The position numbers and the translations under genes were made by a program. From the NCBI GenBank assembly GCA_905160935.1, contig CAJHZI010000183.1, positions 253,001 through 317,000 of the forward strand: a DNA stretch of 64,000 bases. The letters are read 5' to 3'. This DNA comes from Enchytraeus crypticus. Its lineage: Eukaryota > Annelida > Clitellata > Enchytraeida > Enchytraeidae. Positions 22,284 through 32,713 of this stretch are shown one piece after another. Positions within the stretch are counted from its first letter, which is position 1; every line of letters starts with the position of its first letter. The notes beneath the pieces are model-generated. The model did not search any database. It was not told the origin of the DNA and saw only the letters and a program-made list of their open reading frames with translations.

Positions 22284-22640
22284 TTTACCCGAGATGTGTT
22301 CGGGTTGCTGAAAAATAGACCATCCGTGAACTGCACGTATCGTAAAAGGCACCAAGTCACTAAGATCAAAACCAACGTCAGAAAGTGCTTTCTGTTGGTG
22401 AGCGCCTAGGCTCCACTGCTCCAAAATTTTCTTTAAAAATACGTCTAATCCCGATGCTAGTTAAACCGAGTTTCAAGGAGAGAAGAAGAAAAGGAACAAG
22501 AATTAGATGATGATGATGATGATGACGACACCAACAACGACGACGACGATGATGATGATGATGACGATGATGATTATGACGGTGATGATGACGATGACGA
22601 TGACGGTTATGATGATGATGATGATGATGATGATGATAAT
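22284..22640 (+). repeat. Dispersed element family C with expanded GAT tail
   Basis: CGGGTTGCTGAAAAATAGACC through GTTAAACCGAGTTTCAAGG, followed by about 130 bp of (GAT)n/(GAC)n. The expanded trinucleotide appears to have grown from the element's own GATGATG tail. Confidence 0.75.
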
Positions 22641-22716
22641 GATAATGATGATCTCCAACCCATCATCATCATCAGCATCAGAATGATGATCATGAATTGA
22701 TCATCATGATGATGAT

Positions 22717-22755
22717 CCATAGCCACATTTAGAAGCATTCGAAATGTGGCTATGG
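22717..22755. repeat. 14-bp perfect inverted repeat
   Basis: CCATAGCCACATTT and AAATGTGGCTATGG flank an 11-nt loop, directly after a GAT/ATC-rich palindromic stretch. Confidence 0.85.
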
Positions 22756-23162
22756 AGAAGAATGGAGACAACCAAATGTGAAAAAGTTTGAGCCTCCACC
22801 CCAGCATTTATTCTACATGGCACAGAGAAAGCGGGGCTTAAGATAAAAATGTGTAAACTGTCCAAAGACATTTCGCCCCCTCCCCCTTAAAATTTCCTAG
22901 ATCCGCCACTATATTGGCCGATAATTTTAAACAGTAGTCCATAAAAATCACCTTTGTTTGACAGTTAATATTTCCGGCTTGAAGAACGCAAATTTAACTT
23001 TATATTATAATAATTTTATATTCAGTTAATGATATCTATGGAATAGAAAATGTAAAGATTTTTGATGATATCTGCAGCGGTTATTAAATTATAGCGTTTG
23101 GGGGTGTATATAGGCCTATACTCAAATTCGGGCGTTCTTAACATGGCAGCAGTACGTCTGGC

Positions 23163-23204
<42 letters not shown>

Positions 23205-23207
<3 letters not shown>

Positions 23208-23340
23208 GATTTAACGTCCATTTCCTTATCCAGGGATGATGTCGGGGACGTCCCCAACAGCACACATCACTACAGATCAGTTCACCCAGACCAATCTGCA
23301 AAAGAAATGTGATGAGGAGAAGTAACAACCATTTATATTT
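23205..23340 (-). repeat. TTA-tailed element, family E, minus copy
   Basis: Reverse-complement copy with a TTATTATT tail (the ATA microsatellite at 23167-23207), the CCCTGGATAAGGAAATGGACG end and a longer 5' body that matches the 45.2 kb and 48.6 kb copies. Confidence 0.7.
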
Positions 23341-23709
23341 GTACAACCATTGACTTTTAGCAGTGTTTCGACGTTTTCCCGGTGCGCGTCGCGCTCAAGA
23401 AACTCCATCCTTTATCACTCCTCTTCTTTGGCCTCCTAACAGATTCCTCCTCCTTCTCCAGTCCTGATTGGAATCCTGTTGAGGAATTTTGCAGGAGAGC
23501 TTCTAAAACGAGGAGAAGGGACGTGAACCATTTAAGGTAAGCTTAATGCTTAATTGAGGAGTGGCCCAAATTTGATCAAGGAAATGTCGATCACGCAGTA
23601 GAGCAATATTTTTGCTCCCGATTGAAACCTTGAGTTAAAAATTCAGGCGGCCAATATTTGAGCACTGATCAGTTACAAAAAGTAACTATAGCAATGGTTC
23701 TTTTTAGAA

Positions 23710-23730
23710 CTCGCTCTCTCTCTCTCTCTT

Positions 23731-23806
<76 letters not shown>
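23710..23806. repeat. CT dinucleotide microsatellite
   Basis: Nearly uninterrupted (CT)n of about 95 bp in intergenic DNA. Confidence 0.95.
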
Positions 23807-23808
<2 letters not shown>

Positions 23809-23833
23809 CTTAAACTATAATAAACTAGCAACT

Positions 23834-24215
23834 CCCCGTGTTGTGTTCGGATGTGGTTGGACCACTGCAGAATAGGGCAACCGCAAACAATCTGTTGCGT
23901 GTGCTTAAGAGGCGACTAAGGCAGGAGCTGAGGATGGCAAGAGCTAGGGACCCACCTCACCATGAAATATTTTCCCCCAGGATTAAATGGTAAATAATCC
24001 ATCTAATTGACGAAGGCAACGAGAAACAACCACTACAGAAGCCATTCTTTTCCCAAGCTATAGGCTACGTAAGGTATGGATAAGGCCTAGACTTTGTGAA
24101 GGGATTAACTTGTTGATCTAAGGAGTGCTCTTTTGTAGCGGGAAAGCAGACTTTGAGTATGACTATGTACATTGAACCTGCCACTTGACAGTGCACTGAA
24201 GAGAGAAACTAACAG
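23834..24215 (+). repeat. Dispersed element family D
   Basis: It starts CCCCGTGTTGTGTTCGGATG, close to the head of family C, but then diverges (GACCACTGCAGAATAGGGCA, CAGGAGCTGAGGATGGCAAG, GGGATTAACTTGTTGATCTA, ACATTGAACCTGCCACTTGA). Related copies are near 29.1, 47.7 and 55.2 kb. Confidence 0.7.
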
Positions 24216-24489
24216 CGGCTATTTTTCGGCGCCAACATTAATCAAATCAAACACTCGTTAAGTTGCGTGGGTAAACAATGTACGCTATAATGGCACATAT
24301 TATTTACGTCTACATGTATAACGTTACGTACGTGCACTTCTGCCATGTTAAGTACTCCCGAATTTGGGTAAATACACCCCAAACGCTATAACTTGAAAAT
24401 TGTTGTACATAGATATCATCACTTCTTCAAGCCGGATATATGAACTTTCAAACTTTTCCCATTATTTATGGGCCACTGTGTATATATAA

Positions 24490-24560
24490 AGCTAAGTTTA
24501 ACGTCCGTTTCCATATCACAAGGGATATTGCCAGTGTCAGATACGGTTCAGTTAGGATTC
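24490..24560 (-). repeat. SINE family A/E 3' tail fragment
   Basis: On the minus strand the segment reads like the shared tail (GGAAACGGACGTTAAAC type) with a degraded CACTGGCAATATC body. It lies about 340 bp upstream of the COX17 start codon. Confidence 0.5.
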
Positions 24561-24893
24561 TCACCGAAAGTCTCCTACTTTCGAAACGTCAGCCTTTCAA
24601 ATCGAGACCGATATCGATGCATCCATGATGCATGAGCAGAATATTTAAAGAATTTGAAAGTTTTGAAATATAAATTGTAGTCAATTTTAATAAGGAATAT
24701 CCTAATTTAATTAGTTTTAAAGTAACTCTCATTTTTGCCAATAGCATTAAATTACTCTTTAAATAAGAATTACATTTTTATATAGAAATGGCAGCACTGC
24801 TTTGTTTTGAGAAAAAGCGTGTTTGAAGAGGTTATGTAAAAGTTATATTTTAAGGTTTCAAAATACTTAAATAAATTAAGGTCATTTGTAAAT

Positions 24894-24991
24894 ATGCCGG
24901 ACAAAACTGTATCCGCTGAAGTGAGTGGAGGTGAGAAGAAATTAAAGCCGTGCTGCGCTTGTCCTGAAACGAAGAAAGTTAGAGACCAGTG
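24894..24991 (+). CDS. COX17: COX17 exon 1
   Basis: Encodes the N-terminal 32 residues, including the copper-binding KPCCAC motif. The ATG follows AGGTCATTTGTAAAT, and the upstream frame shows no further in-frame start close by. Confidence 0.95.
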
Positions 24992-27110
24992 GTATATATC
25001 CTACTTAAGTTTATTTGATAGCCAAGGTCAAGATCAAGTTAGAAATATTTTTCTATTAAAATTTATTTGATTAATTTAGACCATATTGTTAGTAGGTATT
25101 GAAATCTTAAGGCACTGAAAAATACTGCGACATTTACGTCGGGTCTCTTACTATTTGGGATTTCTGTTAGAGTTTATGTATGTTGAATGTCCAGACCGCT
25201 TTGTGTGTGTGTGTGTTAAATAATACCATGAAGTTGTAATGTTTGTACCGGAGATTGTGGGCTCAGTTTCCGGTAGAGTTGATCAGGGAGCAAAATCTTA
25301 GAATTTCACTGAAATGGTAAACTTGTGACAACATGAGTAAAAAGCCATTTAACGCAGTGGTTAATGTATAGCCCAAAATGAACTTGGAATAAGATGATCA
25401 AGAGCATTTTGTTCATATATAAAAGTCTAGTACGATTTTCTTGTACGATCTGTTGACATCAGCTGTTTAACCGGTTCGAACGGAGTGGATATAGTGCTAG
25501 ACTTTACATCATGTCGTCTGGGGTTTGATTCTTTACATCATGTCGTCTGGGGTTTGATTCACGCTACGTTTATTAGGGTTATAGTGCTTGATGTTGTCAC
25601 TGATGACTGTAGCACTCTAATTGTTGTTATTATTGTTAGGGTGAGAGAGTAGGGGTTAGGGATAGAAATTTTTTACTTTTGAAGTTGTTTTAAACTTTGT
25701 AACAATAACAAGCTGCTGTTTTCAGCTGTTGTCTTCAGCTGTTGTCTTCAGCTGCTGTCTTCAGCTGCTGTCTTCAGCTGCTGTCTTCAGCTGCTGTCTT
25801 CAGCTGTTGTCTTCAGCTGCTGTCTTCAGCTGCTGTCTTCAGCTGCTGTCTTCAGCTGCTCTCTTCAGCTGTTGTCTTCATCTGCTGTCTTCAGCTGCGC
25901 TTAGCTGGCAGTGTTTGTCTTTATGTTTTGGGTCAGTCAGTAGCCAGCCCCGCCATTTAAAGCCTTGTATATGCTATTTCATAATGTATATTGTATAATT
26001 GTGCATGACATACATACATACACGCATATATTATTTAATAATGATAACATAAGTTATATTATCTATGTAAATCCTGATGCTGCAACTATTTCTTTTGGAT
26101 AATATTAATTTAAACTTAATTGTGGAGACAAAAGTGTAGTATGAAACTTAAGATTCTTTACAAATGTGCATGCGGGTCAAACTTTCTTTTAGGTCTTAAA
26201 GATTATACAGTGGATTTAATGTTTTAGTTTTTAGTTACAAATAATTTGAATAACTGAAATTTTATTGTAGAATGTGTAGTTTGTTTCTATTAATGTACAT
26301 AATTTGTTTTTAAAAATTATGAGTACTTTTACTTTATACTCAAAAGGACGACTATTTTGTCGAGTACTTTGTAAAGTTTGTACTTTTGACTTGAATAAAA
26401 TTCTGATCAAGTACTTTTACTTTAATAAACCATTTGCTTCTACTTTTACTTCAAGTAGTCTGCAAAGTACTTCTTAAAACACTGATGCTTAAGTATTTTA
26501 AATTAGTTGTAGTAATGTTGGGGTTGTAAATGTTTCTCATTGATTTTTATTTATTTCAAATTTATAAGCAAAATTGATTGATACACTTCTAGTCATTGTA
26601 TACTTTTAAACCTTAATCTTAGTCAAATGACCCTACGTATACATGTAGATTTAAAATATTCTTGTATTATTTTCAGTTTGATAAATTTTTTTAAATTACA
26701 GTGTTTTACTTAGTATTTACGAAAGCTGTGACCTTGAATGATTAAGCGATTGGATGAATTAAAGTAAAGCGAACCATTGAGCCTTTCGTCTTCTATTTTT
26801 GCAGACATCTGTCTAATGCTTTTATATTAAATGTATAATTATTTTTGAAGGTAGAATTCTATTTTTCTATCATCATTTGCTACATTGGACGTATATCGAA
26901 TATATAAATTTTATAAAATATTTTCATAATAGTATCTAATAATAAATTTTTATTACTTTTAATTACAGTATTTTACTGTAAATGACAATTCATAATTATG
27001 GAATGCCATTATGTCTACATTTCAGCATCGTGGAGAATGGTGAAGAGAAATGTGGAGATTTAATTGCGGCTCATAAGGAATGTATGCGAAAGATGGGATT
27101 CAACGTCTGA
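24894..27110 (+). CDS. COX17: Cytochrome c oxidase copper chaperone COX17 (2 exons, complete)
   Basis: Exons 24894-24991 and 27026-27110 (donor CAGTG/GTATAT, acceptor TTTCAG/CATCG, phase 2) encode 60 residues, the normal family length. [14 protein letters not shown] carries the copper-binding Cys-Cys pair (residues 20-21). The twin CX9C motif is Cys23/Cys33 and Cys42/Cys52, the latter in [20 protein letters not shown]17 is imported into the mitochondrial intermembrane space by the MIA pathway and hands Cu(I) to SCO1 and COX11 for cytochrome c oxidase assembly. The intron splits the third conserved Cys codon of the coiled-coil-helix fold (Cys33). All key residues are present, so the gene should be functional. 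Orthology is firm. Confidence 0.97.
25485..25640 (+). repeat. tRNA-derived SINE, family B, with duplicated box B
   Basis: A tRNA-like head (GTGGATATAGTGCTAGAC, box B GGGTTTGATTC) joins the tail TGATGTTGTCACTGATGACT, GTAGCACTCTAATTGTTGTT. The segment TTTACATCATGTCGTCTGGG plus box B occurs twice in tandem (about 25502-25558), so this copy has two box B elements. It lies in the COX17 intron. Confidence 0.72.
25715..25900 (+). repeat. 13-bp minisatellite TCTTCAGCTGCTG (COX17 intron)
   Basis: About 13 to 14 units with very little divergence. Because 13 is not a multiple of 3, the array stays open in several frames; the resulting peptides are artefacts. Each unit contains the palindrome CAGCTG. 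Confidence 0.93.
26300..26485. mobile_element. hAT-like MITE remnant (COX17 intron)
   Basis: Clustered GTACTTTTACTT-type motifs in both orientations end in AAGTACTTCTTAAAACACTG. CACTG ends and subterminal TACTTTTACTT repeats are common in nonautonomous hAT elements. The opposite terminus and an 8-bp target duplication were not identified. Confidence 0.4.
27026..27110 (+). CDS. COX17: COX17 exon 2 and stop
   Basis: Completes Cys33 and encodes [20 protein letters not shown] to the C-terminus FNV and TGA at 27108-27110. Confidence 0.95.
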
Positions 27111-27892
27111 TCTTATGATGATCTCTTGTGTATATAAAAATTATGGTAAGTACTCAAGTTTTGTCAACTCCACACAGTAAAGCTCAATGGTGTAATCGAG
27201 AACTATGTTAGCGTAGTGTGCTGAAGATCTTGAATCCCATTCTTTGTGTCTCATTTAGAACTTATCAGGTCGATCAAACCTTCTTTATACCCAATTTGTG
27301 TAACGTTTTTTCAGTGCAGTTAGAGAGCAAGAAGTGGTCCGAAGCCATTGCAATCGGACAACAGTGCAAACATTTACATTTAAGAGAGTAACATCTGAAC
27401 ACAACAGATCTGTGTACTATCTCATTACCGCCTGGGATAGAAATATCATAAGGTGGGTGAAAACACACTTCAGAGTTGCTTAAATATATAACTAGTTGAA
27501 AAGTCCAGCAGTTTTTGTCTAAAAAGTAGAGAGACAGAGATATGTCTTTGTTTAAGCAACAACACCAAATCACTGACAGATGCAAATAGAAATAATGTCT
27601 CTGCTTGTTGGTGTAACATAAATGCATTAAATCTTGTTACATGTAAAATATACATTTTTGTTAGTAGGAAAATTCTATTTTTATTTTGCATTCATTAATA
27701 TGCTTCCTCTTCGCTTATATCGTATTATTTGCTGTTGAAAAGAGAATAGCCGAGATTCTTAAAATATGCTGTGAAATTAGGCCGACGGGTAGGTTCTATA
27801 TTGATATTTGCATAGTGAAATGTTTCATCAGGGTGCGTCCTGATTTGTTTACTGTCTTTTGTCTGTACCTGTGCTCACGTGTAATAGTTTGC

Positions 27893-27962
27893 GCGTTGAC
27901 TGACCTGGGCTTTGAGCCCAAGCCACTCGCATCTGAGGCGAAAACTCTAGCTGCTATGCCAA
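27893..27962 (-). repeat. tRNA-like SINE head (3' of COX17)
   Basis: The minus strand reads GGCATAGCAGCTAGAGTTTT with a box B-like GGGCTCAAAGCCC 30-40 bp later, a tRNA-type layout with poor stems. Confidence 0.45.
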
Positions 27963-28744
27963 ATTCTTCACATATATATATACTGAATTTTAGAAATAAA
28001 TCTATGCATTTATATAAATTCTTTTGTCTGTGTTGTTTTATGGTGTTTCAGGAAATGATGAAATCGTTGTCGTGTGCTAGAACCTGAATCCTGATTAACT
28101 GATTCTTCACTGAATAAAGCTTGTCCCAATATTTTTACTTGTGTTAATGAATTACTGAATAATGTGAAGAATGAATATTTGAAATTGAAAATAACTTTTT
28201 TCACATATAAGAAATTAATTGACTATATTGTCAAATTCCTGCTCAATAGTCTCAAGAATTCATTCATAAGATAATTAAATTGGATGAAAACAGCAATTTC
28301 GTTCATGATAGATGTTCTATTGATTTCTTATTATAGTCCGAACAAAGCATTCCCCTGACTTGCTTAATTTTCTGAACAAATTCATGCTATTTTAAACTGC
28401 ATCTTGTGTGGCTGGTGAGGAAACTGACAATAACATTAGCCGATACCAGGTTTACCAGGTTTTACTGTCTGAATTCTGCTCTACAATGTATTTATTTGTC
28501 TATTGCCTGACTCTTTTCACTTTTCATCCAATTTTAACCTCGCCTACCAGTGTAAAGAAACCTTCCACCATTGTTCACTCTCTTTAATATCTAGACGAGT
28601 ATCATTACATATTTTGAAAATTGAGAAAGTTTTAGTGGACCTGTAATACTTGTCGTACTGAAACGTTTCTTGGATAAGGAATTGAGCTTTAAATCAATAT
28701 TATTGTCAAATAATTTGCTTGATTTTACTGAACTATCTTTTTCT

Positions 28745-29020
28745 AGTGCCCTGCCTAACAGCAGGTCCATGGCATAAAACTCTTTTAGCCAATTCTATTC
28801 TCTGCTTTTTTATATAAGAATTTGTTAGCAAATCATCTAACATCACATGTCTTGGTCTGCCTCTTCTTTTTTCCTCGGCAATCTTTCTTCTATTACATCC
28901 CTTAGAAAATCATTCCTCCTTATACTCAATCTTATCCAGCTTTTCTTTCTATTCCTTATCACATCTATTAACTGTCTCTCTGTACTGATTCTTTCAAGAA
29001 CTTCCTCATTTGCTTAGTTC
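28745..29020 (-). mobile_element. LINE C-terminal fragment, best preserved copy
   Basis: Minus-strand frames read NEEVLERISTERQLIDVIRN, RKKSWIRLSIRRNDFLRDVI, then after a frameshift RGRPRHVMLDDLLTNSY. This order (EEVLxRI, RxLIxxIRxRxxxWI, LLxDVIE, RGRPR, MLDD) is the typical end of a family of invertebrate non-LTR polyproteins. Frameshifts show it is dead. Confidence 0.75.
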
Positions 29021-29094
29021 TGTATGCTATATAATCATGGAAAAATTCATTGGTGAGGTGGGGTCTACTTTGCCTATCTCAAATCCTGCCTTAT

Positions 29095-29185
29095 TTGAGT
29101 CTTATGTACATGTGGCACCTTGTTTGCGGTTGCCCTATTCTGCAGTGGTCCCAAACCACACCCGAGCACAACATGGGGATACTGA
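29095..29185 (-). repeat. Dispersed element family D, head fragment
   Basis: The minus strand reads CCCCATGTTGTGCTCGGGTG, GGACCACTGCAGAATAGGGC, AACCGCAAACAA. It covers only the 5' part of the element. Confidence 0.65.
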
Positions 29186-30269
29186 ACTATAGTAACGCAT
29201 AATTACCTATCTGTAGTTGCTGTGTTAATTCCTACTCTTAAGTATGTTATAATTATTGTTGTTTAATTTTTATAAACATTAATTTTTTACGTTTTACTTT
29301 CTTGTACGTCTACATAACTTGTTAATGATGAAGAGAATAGTTGTCTTGCTAACCTCATTTACTTTTCTCTTTTGTTTAATTCTCATTGTTGTTTATGAAT
29401 TACTAAAGTTAGCTATTCTATTCTAATTTGTTAATTATCAGATCCTCGTATTTACTAATTTAAGATTAAATATTAGTAGTTCATCCAGAATTATATTAAT
29501 TATGGTTACTATTTGGTAAATTCATAATGGCAGTTAAAGTGAAATAAAATATATAAAGACTTGTAGTCCTCGAAACCTCGTGTTAGTCTTGAGGCTGTTT
29601 GCGATCTGGTCTTGCTGCTCTTGGTCTCGATGGTTCTGGTCCTGGTCTTGTCTCGAGCGATTGGTGTCGGATATTTTTGAGACCACTAAGTATTATTTGG
29701 GCTATTTTCAAGAAGTTTTGAATTGACAATTTTCTAATGAATACTTGTCATATTTTACATCAATAAATCTGCATAATTTATATGAAAGTTATAGTAAAAG
29801 TGAAACATTCTTACGGTAAAGGTGAAACAGTATAAAGTACAGTATACAGAATAATAAAGTAGATATTTTTAAATCTTAAGTAGCTATGGGAAAATCAATT
29901 TTATTTATATGTCAAGTAAAATTTTTCATTTTACTCTTTAAGCATGTTGCTGTAAATACTGTCAAATTCCAATAAAAGGGGAGAAAATTTAAAGCCTACT
30001 AAAGTAATATACAGAACCGTTAACGCCGACGACAGAAATAACATATACTTTATTTCATAATTACAACAAATAATATTAGTAAAATATTGCCAATGTAAAG
30101 GTGTTACAAAAAGTAAACACTAACTTGTTTACATTTATTTTTACTTCAACCCGGTCATTTGTTTTAAGATGATATCATCAAGCCAGTTACACATCAAATT
30201 TGAATATGTCCTTTAGTAAAGAGAACTGAAAAGAATTTAATGTAACTCTTTTACCAGACATAAGACCTT

Positions 30270-30311
30270 ACAAATAAGCCATAACTTTTATCAAAGTTAT
30301 GGCTTATTTGT
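30270..30311. repeat. 19-bp perfect hairpin with 4-nt loop
   Basis: ACAAATAAGCCATAACTTT, loop TATC, then the exact complement. It is a short, perfect and isolated inverted repeat. It could be a young microinversion or duplication, a small RNA precursor, or chance decay of a MITE. Confidence 0.85.
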
Positions 30312-31437
30312 GAGAACTTTCATAGCCTATATGTAAATTAAATTATACATAAGGAGCAAAGAGCTTAGAAAATAATTCAGAAAATGTTCGACATTACATT
30401 AGAAGAGCTATGAGATACATTTAACACAGCTTTAGAAGCACACAATGTTAATTAGTTTTACAATTTAAACTCTTCATCACTACAAAAATATACACACATC
30501 TGATATCAATACACTATACAACTGTAGACATTATGAAGAGAGCTAATACGCGCTATGATATATGCATTCAGACGTCAGCATATACGATATTATGCACAAC
30601 AAACAATCATTTCAATCCACCAAAAACAGTATTATCACAGACCAATTATACTAAGGTTCATACACATATTAGACACAGTCCGAGATGACATTTAATATAC
30701 ACACATTTACTTTGCGACATCAGGAATAATAGATTGTTTGAAGAAAGGTTTGATTCGGATTACACCTAGTTGAAGATATTAAAACTTTAATTCTACTTGC
30801 CCCATTTCACTAAAGGACTACATGACCGTACCCTATACATGTATACGAAATTAATCCGTACGCGAGCTTTCACTTTAATTTATACTTTAGCACAGAACAT
30901 ACAGTACCTGTAACAACAATTGCAACATAATATAAAGCACAATTAAAAAATATAAATCTATGAATTAAAAGTGTCTCAGTATCCTATGATATCTGTCAAA
31001 GTTTCTCTACAGAGAGTATCAAATTACGGGTTTGCGAAAATTAAATTTATTTGTAGTGGAAGGAAGTAACATTAAGATTTTGATTAAATTTAATGTTTAC
31101 GTTAAGCTACATTTTAGCAATACTGCCAATACTATAAATTAATACAATATTAACAGTTCCCATTCTTGTAACGTATTTTCAATATAGTCAACCTAAACTC
31201 AAAACTCTGATTACAAATATTAAAACTACCTCGTAGTCTACCTTCAATGTTACATCACTTATTACCCTGTGCTATAAAAATATTGATAACAAATATAAGT
31301 AAAACGAGTGTAAATAGACTAAATAGTAGGCATACAGAATAGAAATGAGTACACCTATTTTATTGTCTAAATGGTCATCAGAGGTACGGACCTGTCGAAA
31401 ATATCTTCTAGAAAGTTCATTACTTTAAACCGAATTT

Positions 31438-31479
31438 GTTACCTAATTTAATGAAAATCCAATAATTAAATTAGGTAAC
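31438..31479. repeat. 15-bp perfect hairpin
   Basis: GTTACCTAATTTAAT and ATTAAATTAGGTAAC flank a 12-nt loop, 41 bp before the foldback MITE. Confidence 0.8.
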
Positions 31480-31520
31480 AGACAACGCGAAGAATCAATT
31501 CTGACTCAAATCTTTAACTA

Positions 31521-32350
31521 CACTGTGTTTTTTATAACTGATACCCAAATTGTTTTAACAATAATGTCGTAAGAAGTTGACCGATGTTCTTGAAATTCAC
31601 AGCACTTGACCAGCAGCCAATTCTACAAAACGTAGAGAAATTTCGTTTGAATATCTTTAATAACGTGAAAGTTATAGTTTCGCGAATATGAGTGGGGTCA
31701 GATAAGAAATTTCCAATACAGGTTTACGGGAGTGTTACATTTAGGGTAGATTATCTCTATAAAAACACTAGCTAACACGCAATATAAAAGTTCTGCTAAT
31801 GTTATTTTGAAGAGCAATCATTTCTTTTCAAAAAAGACGTAAATTACGTGTTGATATGTTTTTAATTGACAAAGTTATCGAACTTTTTATGCATGCATTG
31901 TATGAAGAGAATAAACGAAGGAGAGGACGCCGCTGCAGTGGCTACGGTGATAGCAGTTTTACCCAGTCATGCAACGCTTGCATTAAAAGTTTAATAACTT
32001 TGTCAATTAAGAACATATCAGCACGTATTTTACGTCATTTTTCAAAGAATTGATTGATCTTCAAAATAGTATTAGCTGATATTTTGTGACGTGTTCGCCA
32101 TTCTTTTTATAGAGATAATTTTACGCTGCATGTAACACGCCCGTAATCCTGTACTGGAAATTGATTATCTGACCCCACTCCTATTCACAAAACTATAACT
32201 TCCAGGTTATTAATGATATTCATACGAAATTTATCTATGTTTTGTAGAATTGGCTGCTGGTAAAGTGCTGTAAATTTCAAGAACATCGGTCAACTTCTTA
32301 CGACTTTATTGTTAAAACAATTTGGGGTATCAGTTATAAAAAACACAGTG
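31521..32350. mobile_element. 830-bp near-palindromic foldback MITE with TA target site
   Basis: The two arms (about 31521-31900 and 31970-32350) are inverted copies with high identity. They start CACTGTGTTTTTTATAACTG and end in its complement. TA dinucleotides flank both ends, as for Tc1/mariner-type insertion. Only about 70 bp of spacer separates the arms. No transposase is encoded. It lies between COX17 and the senataxin 3' end. A related partial copy is at 49.1-49.75 kb. Confidence 0.85.
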
Positions 32351-32512
32351 TATATCTAACTTTTCCTCAGTTCAGACGAGAATCCAGCATTGGTTAAAAA
32401 CAGGTGCTAATAAGAGAACAGAAAACAGATTACAGTATCACCTGCGATTCGCAGTGGCCTGCAGTAATTATTGTCGTCAAATGATTTGTCGCTCGTGTCA
32501 TCAGCAAAAATG

Positions 32513-32518
32513 TTTATT
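32513..32518 (-). promoter_or_regulatory. SETX: Putative poly(A) signal of SETX
   Basis: AATAAA on the minus strand 64 bp after the stop codon. A second one at 32561-32566 is only about 16 bp from the stop and less likely. Confidence 0.45.
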
Positions 32519-32581
32519 TCCAGATTTTTATATTTTCTGTATTTCCGCACACATCTGAATTTTATTGATAACTTGCAGATT

Positions 32582-32713
32582 TTACTTGGCAGCAATAGGC
32601 CGTAGAGAACAAGCAAGTCTGATGGCTTCATTCGTAGCATTTGGAGAAGCCACTTGAAAGATAAGTTTTCGACTTTGAGCATCTCTAATTAGTGCCAACC
32701 AATCTTTGCTCAC
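32582..32713 (-). CDS. SETX: SETX terminal exon and stop
   Basis: Phase 0, acceptor ATCTGTAG/GTGAGC. DWLALIRDAQSRKLIFQVAS corresponds to the W..L..DA..R segment after motif VI. It ends PIAAK and TAA only about 43 residues after the core, far shorter than the vertebrate C-terminal tail. Possible poly(A) signals (AATAAA on the minus strand) lie at 32561-32566 and 32513-32518. Confidence 0.9.
   Translation of the reverse strand: MSKDWLALIRDAQSRKLIFQVASPNATNEAIRLACSLRPIAAK

Larger units (their letters stand above)
17656..24893. other. Intergenic DNA between the acetyltransferase and COX17
   Basis: The two genes are divergent, so both promoters should lie here, but no core promoter element is convincing. 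The interval holds the 5S-SINE, SINE A copies, element C and D copies, an E copy, microsatellites (ATGA, GAT, ATA, CT) and hairpins near 20.17 and 22.73 kb. Direct and inverted GAGCAGC/GCTGCTC clusters at 19.03-19.15 and 20.23-20.36 kb may be ends of an unidentified DNA element. No coding exon is recognised. Confidence 0.6.
27111..31520. other. Intergenic DNA 3' of COX17
   Basis: The COX17 and senataxin genes converge on this interval. It holds a tRNA-like segment, the LINE and element D fragments near 28.7-29.2 kb, and hairpins at 30270 and 31438. Most of the rest is unassigned AT-rich sequence with no recognised exon. Confidence 0.6.

Noticed and set aside
25729..25998. Long plus-strand open frames with repeated Ser-Ala-Val-Phe-Ser-Cys-Cys peptides
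   Set aside because: They are produced by the 13-bp minisatellite, which stays open in several frames. They are not a protein repeat family.
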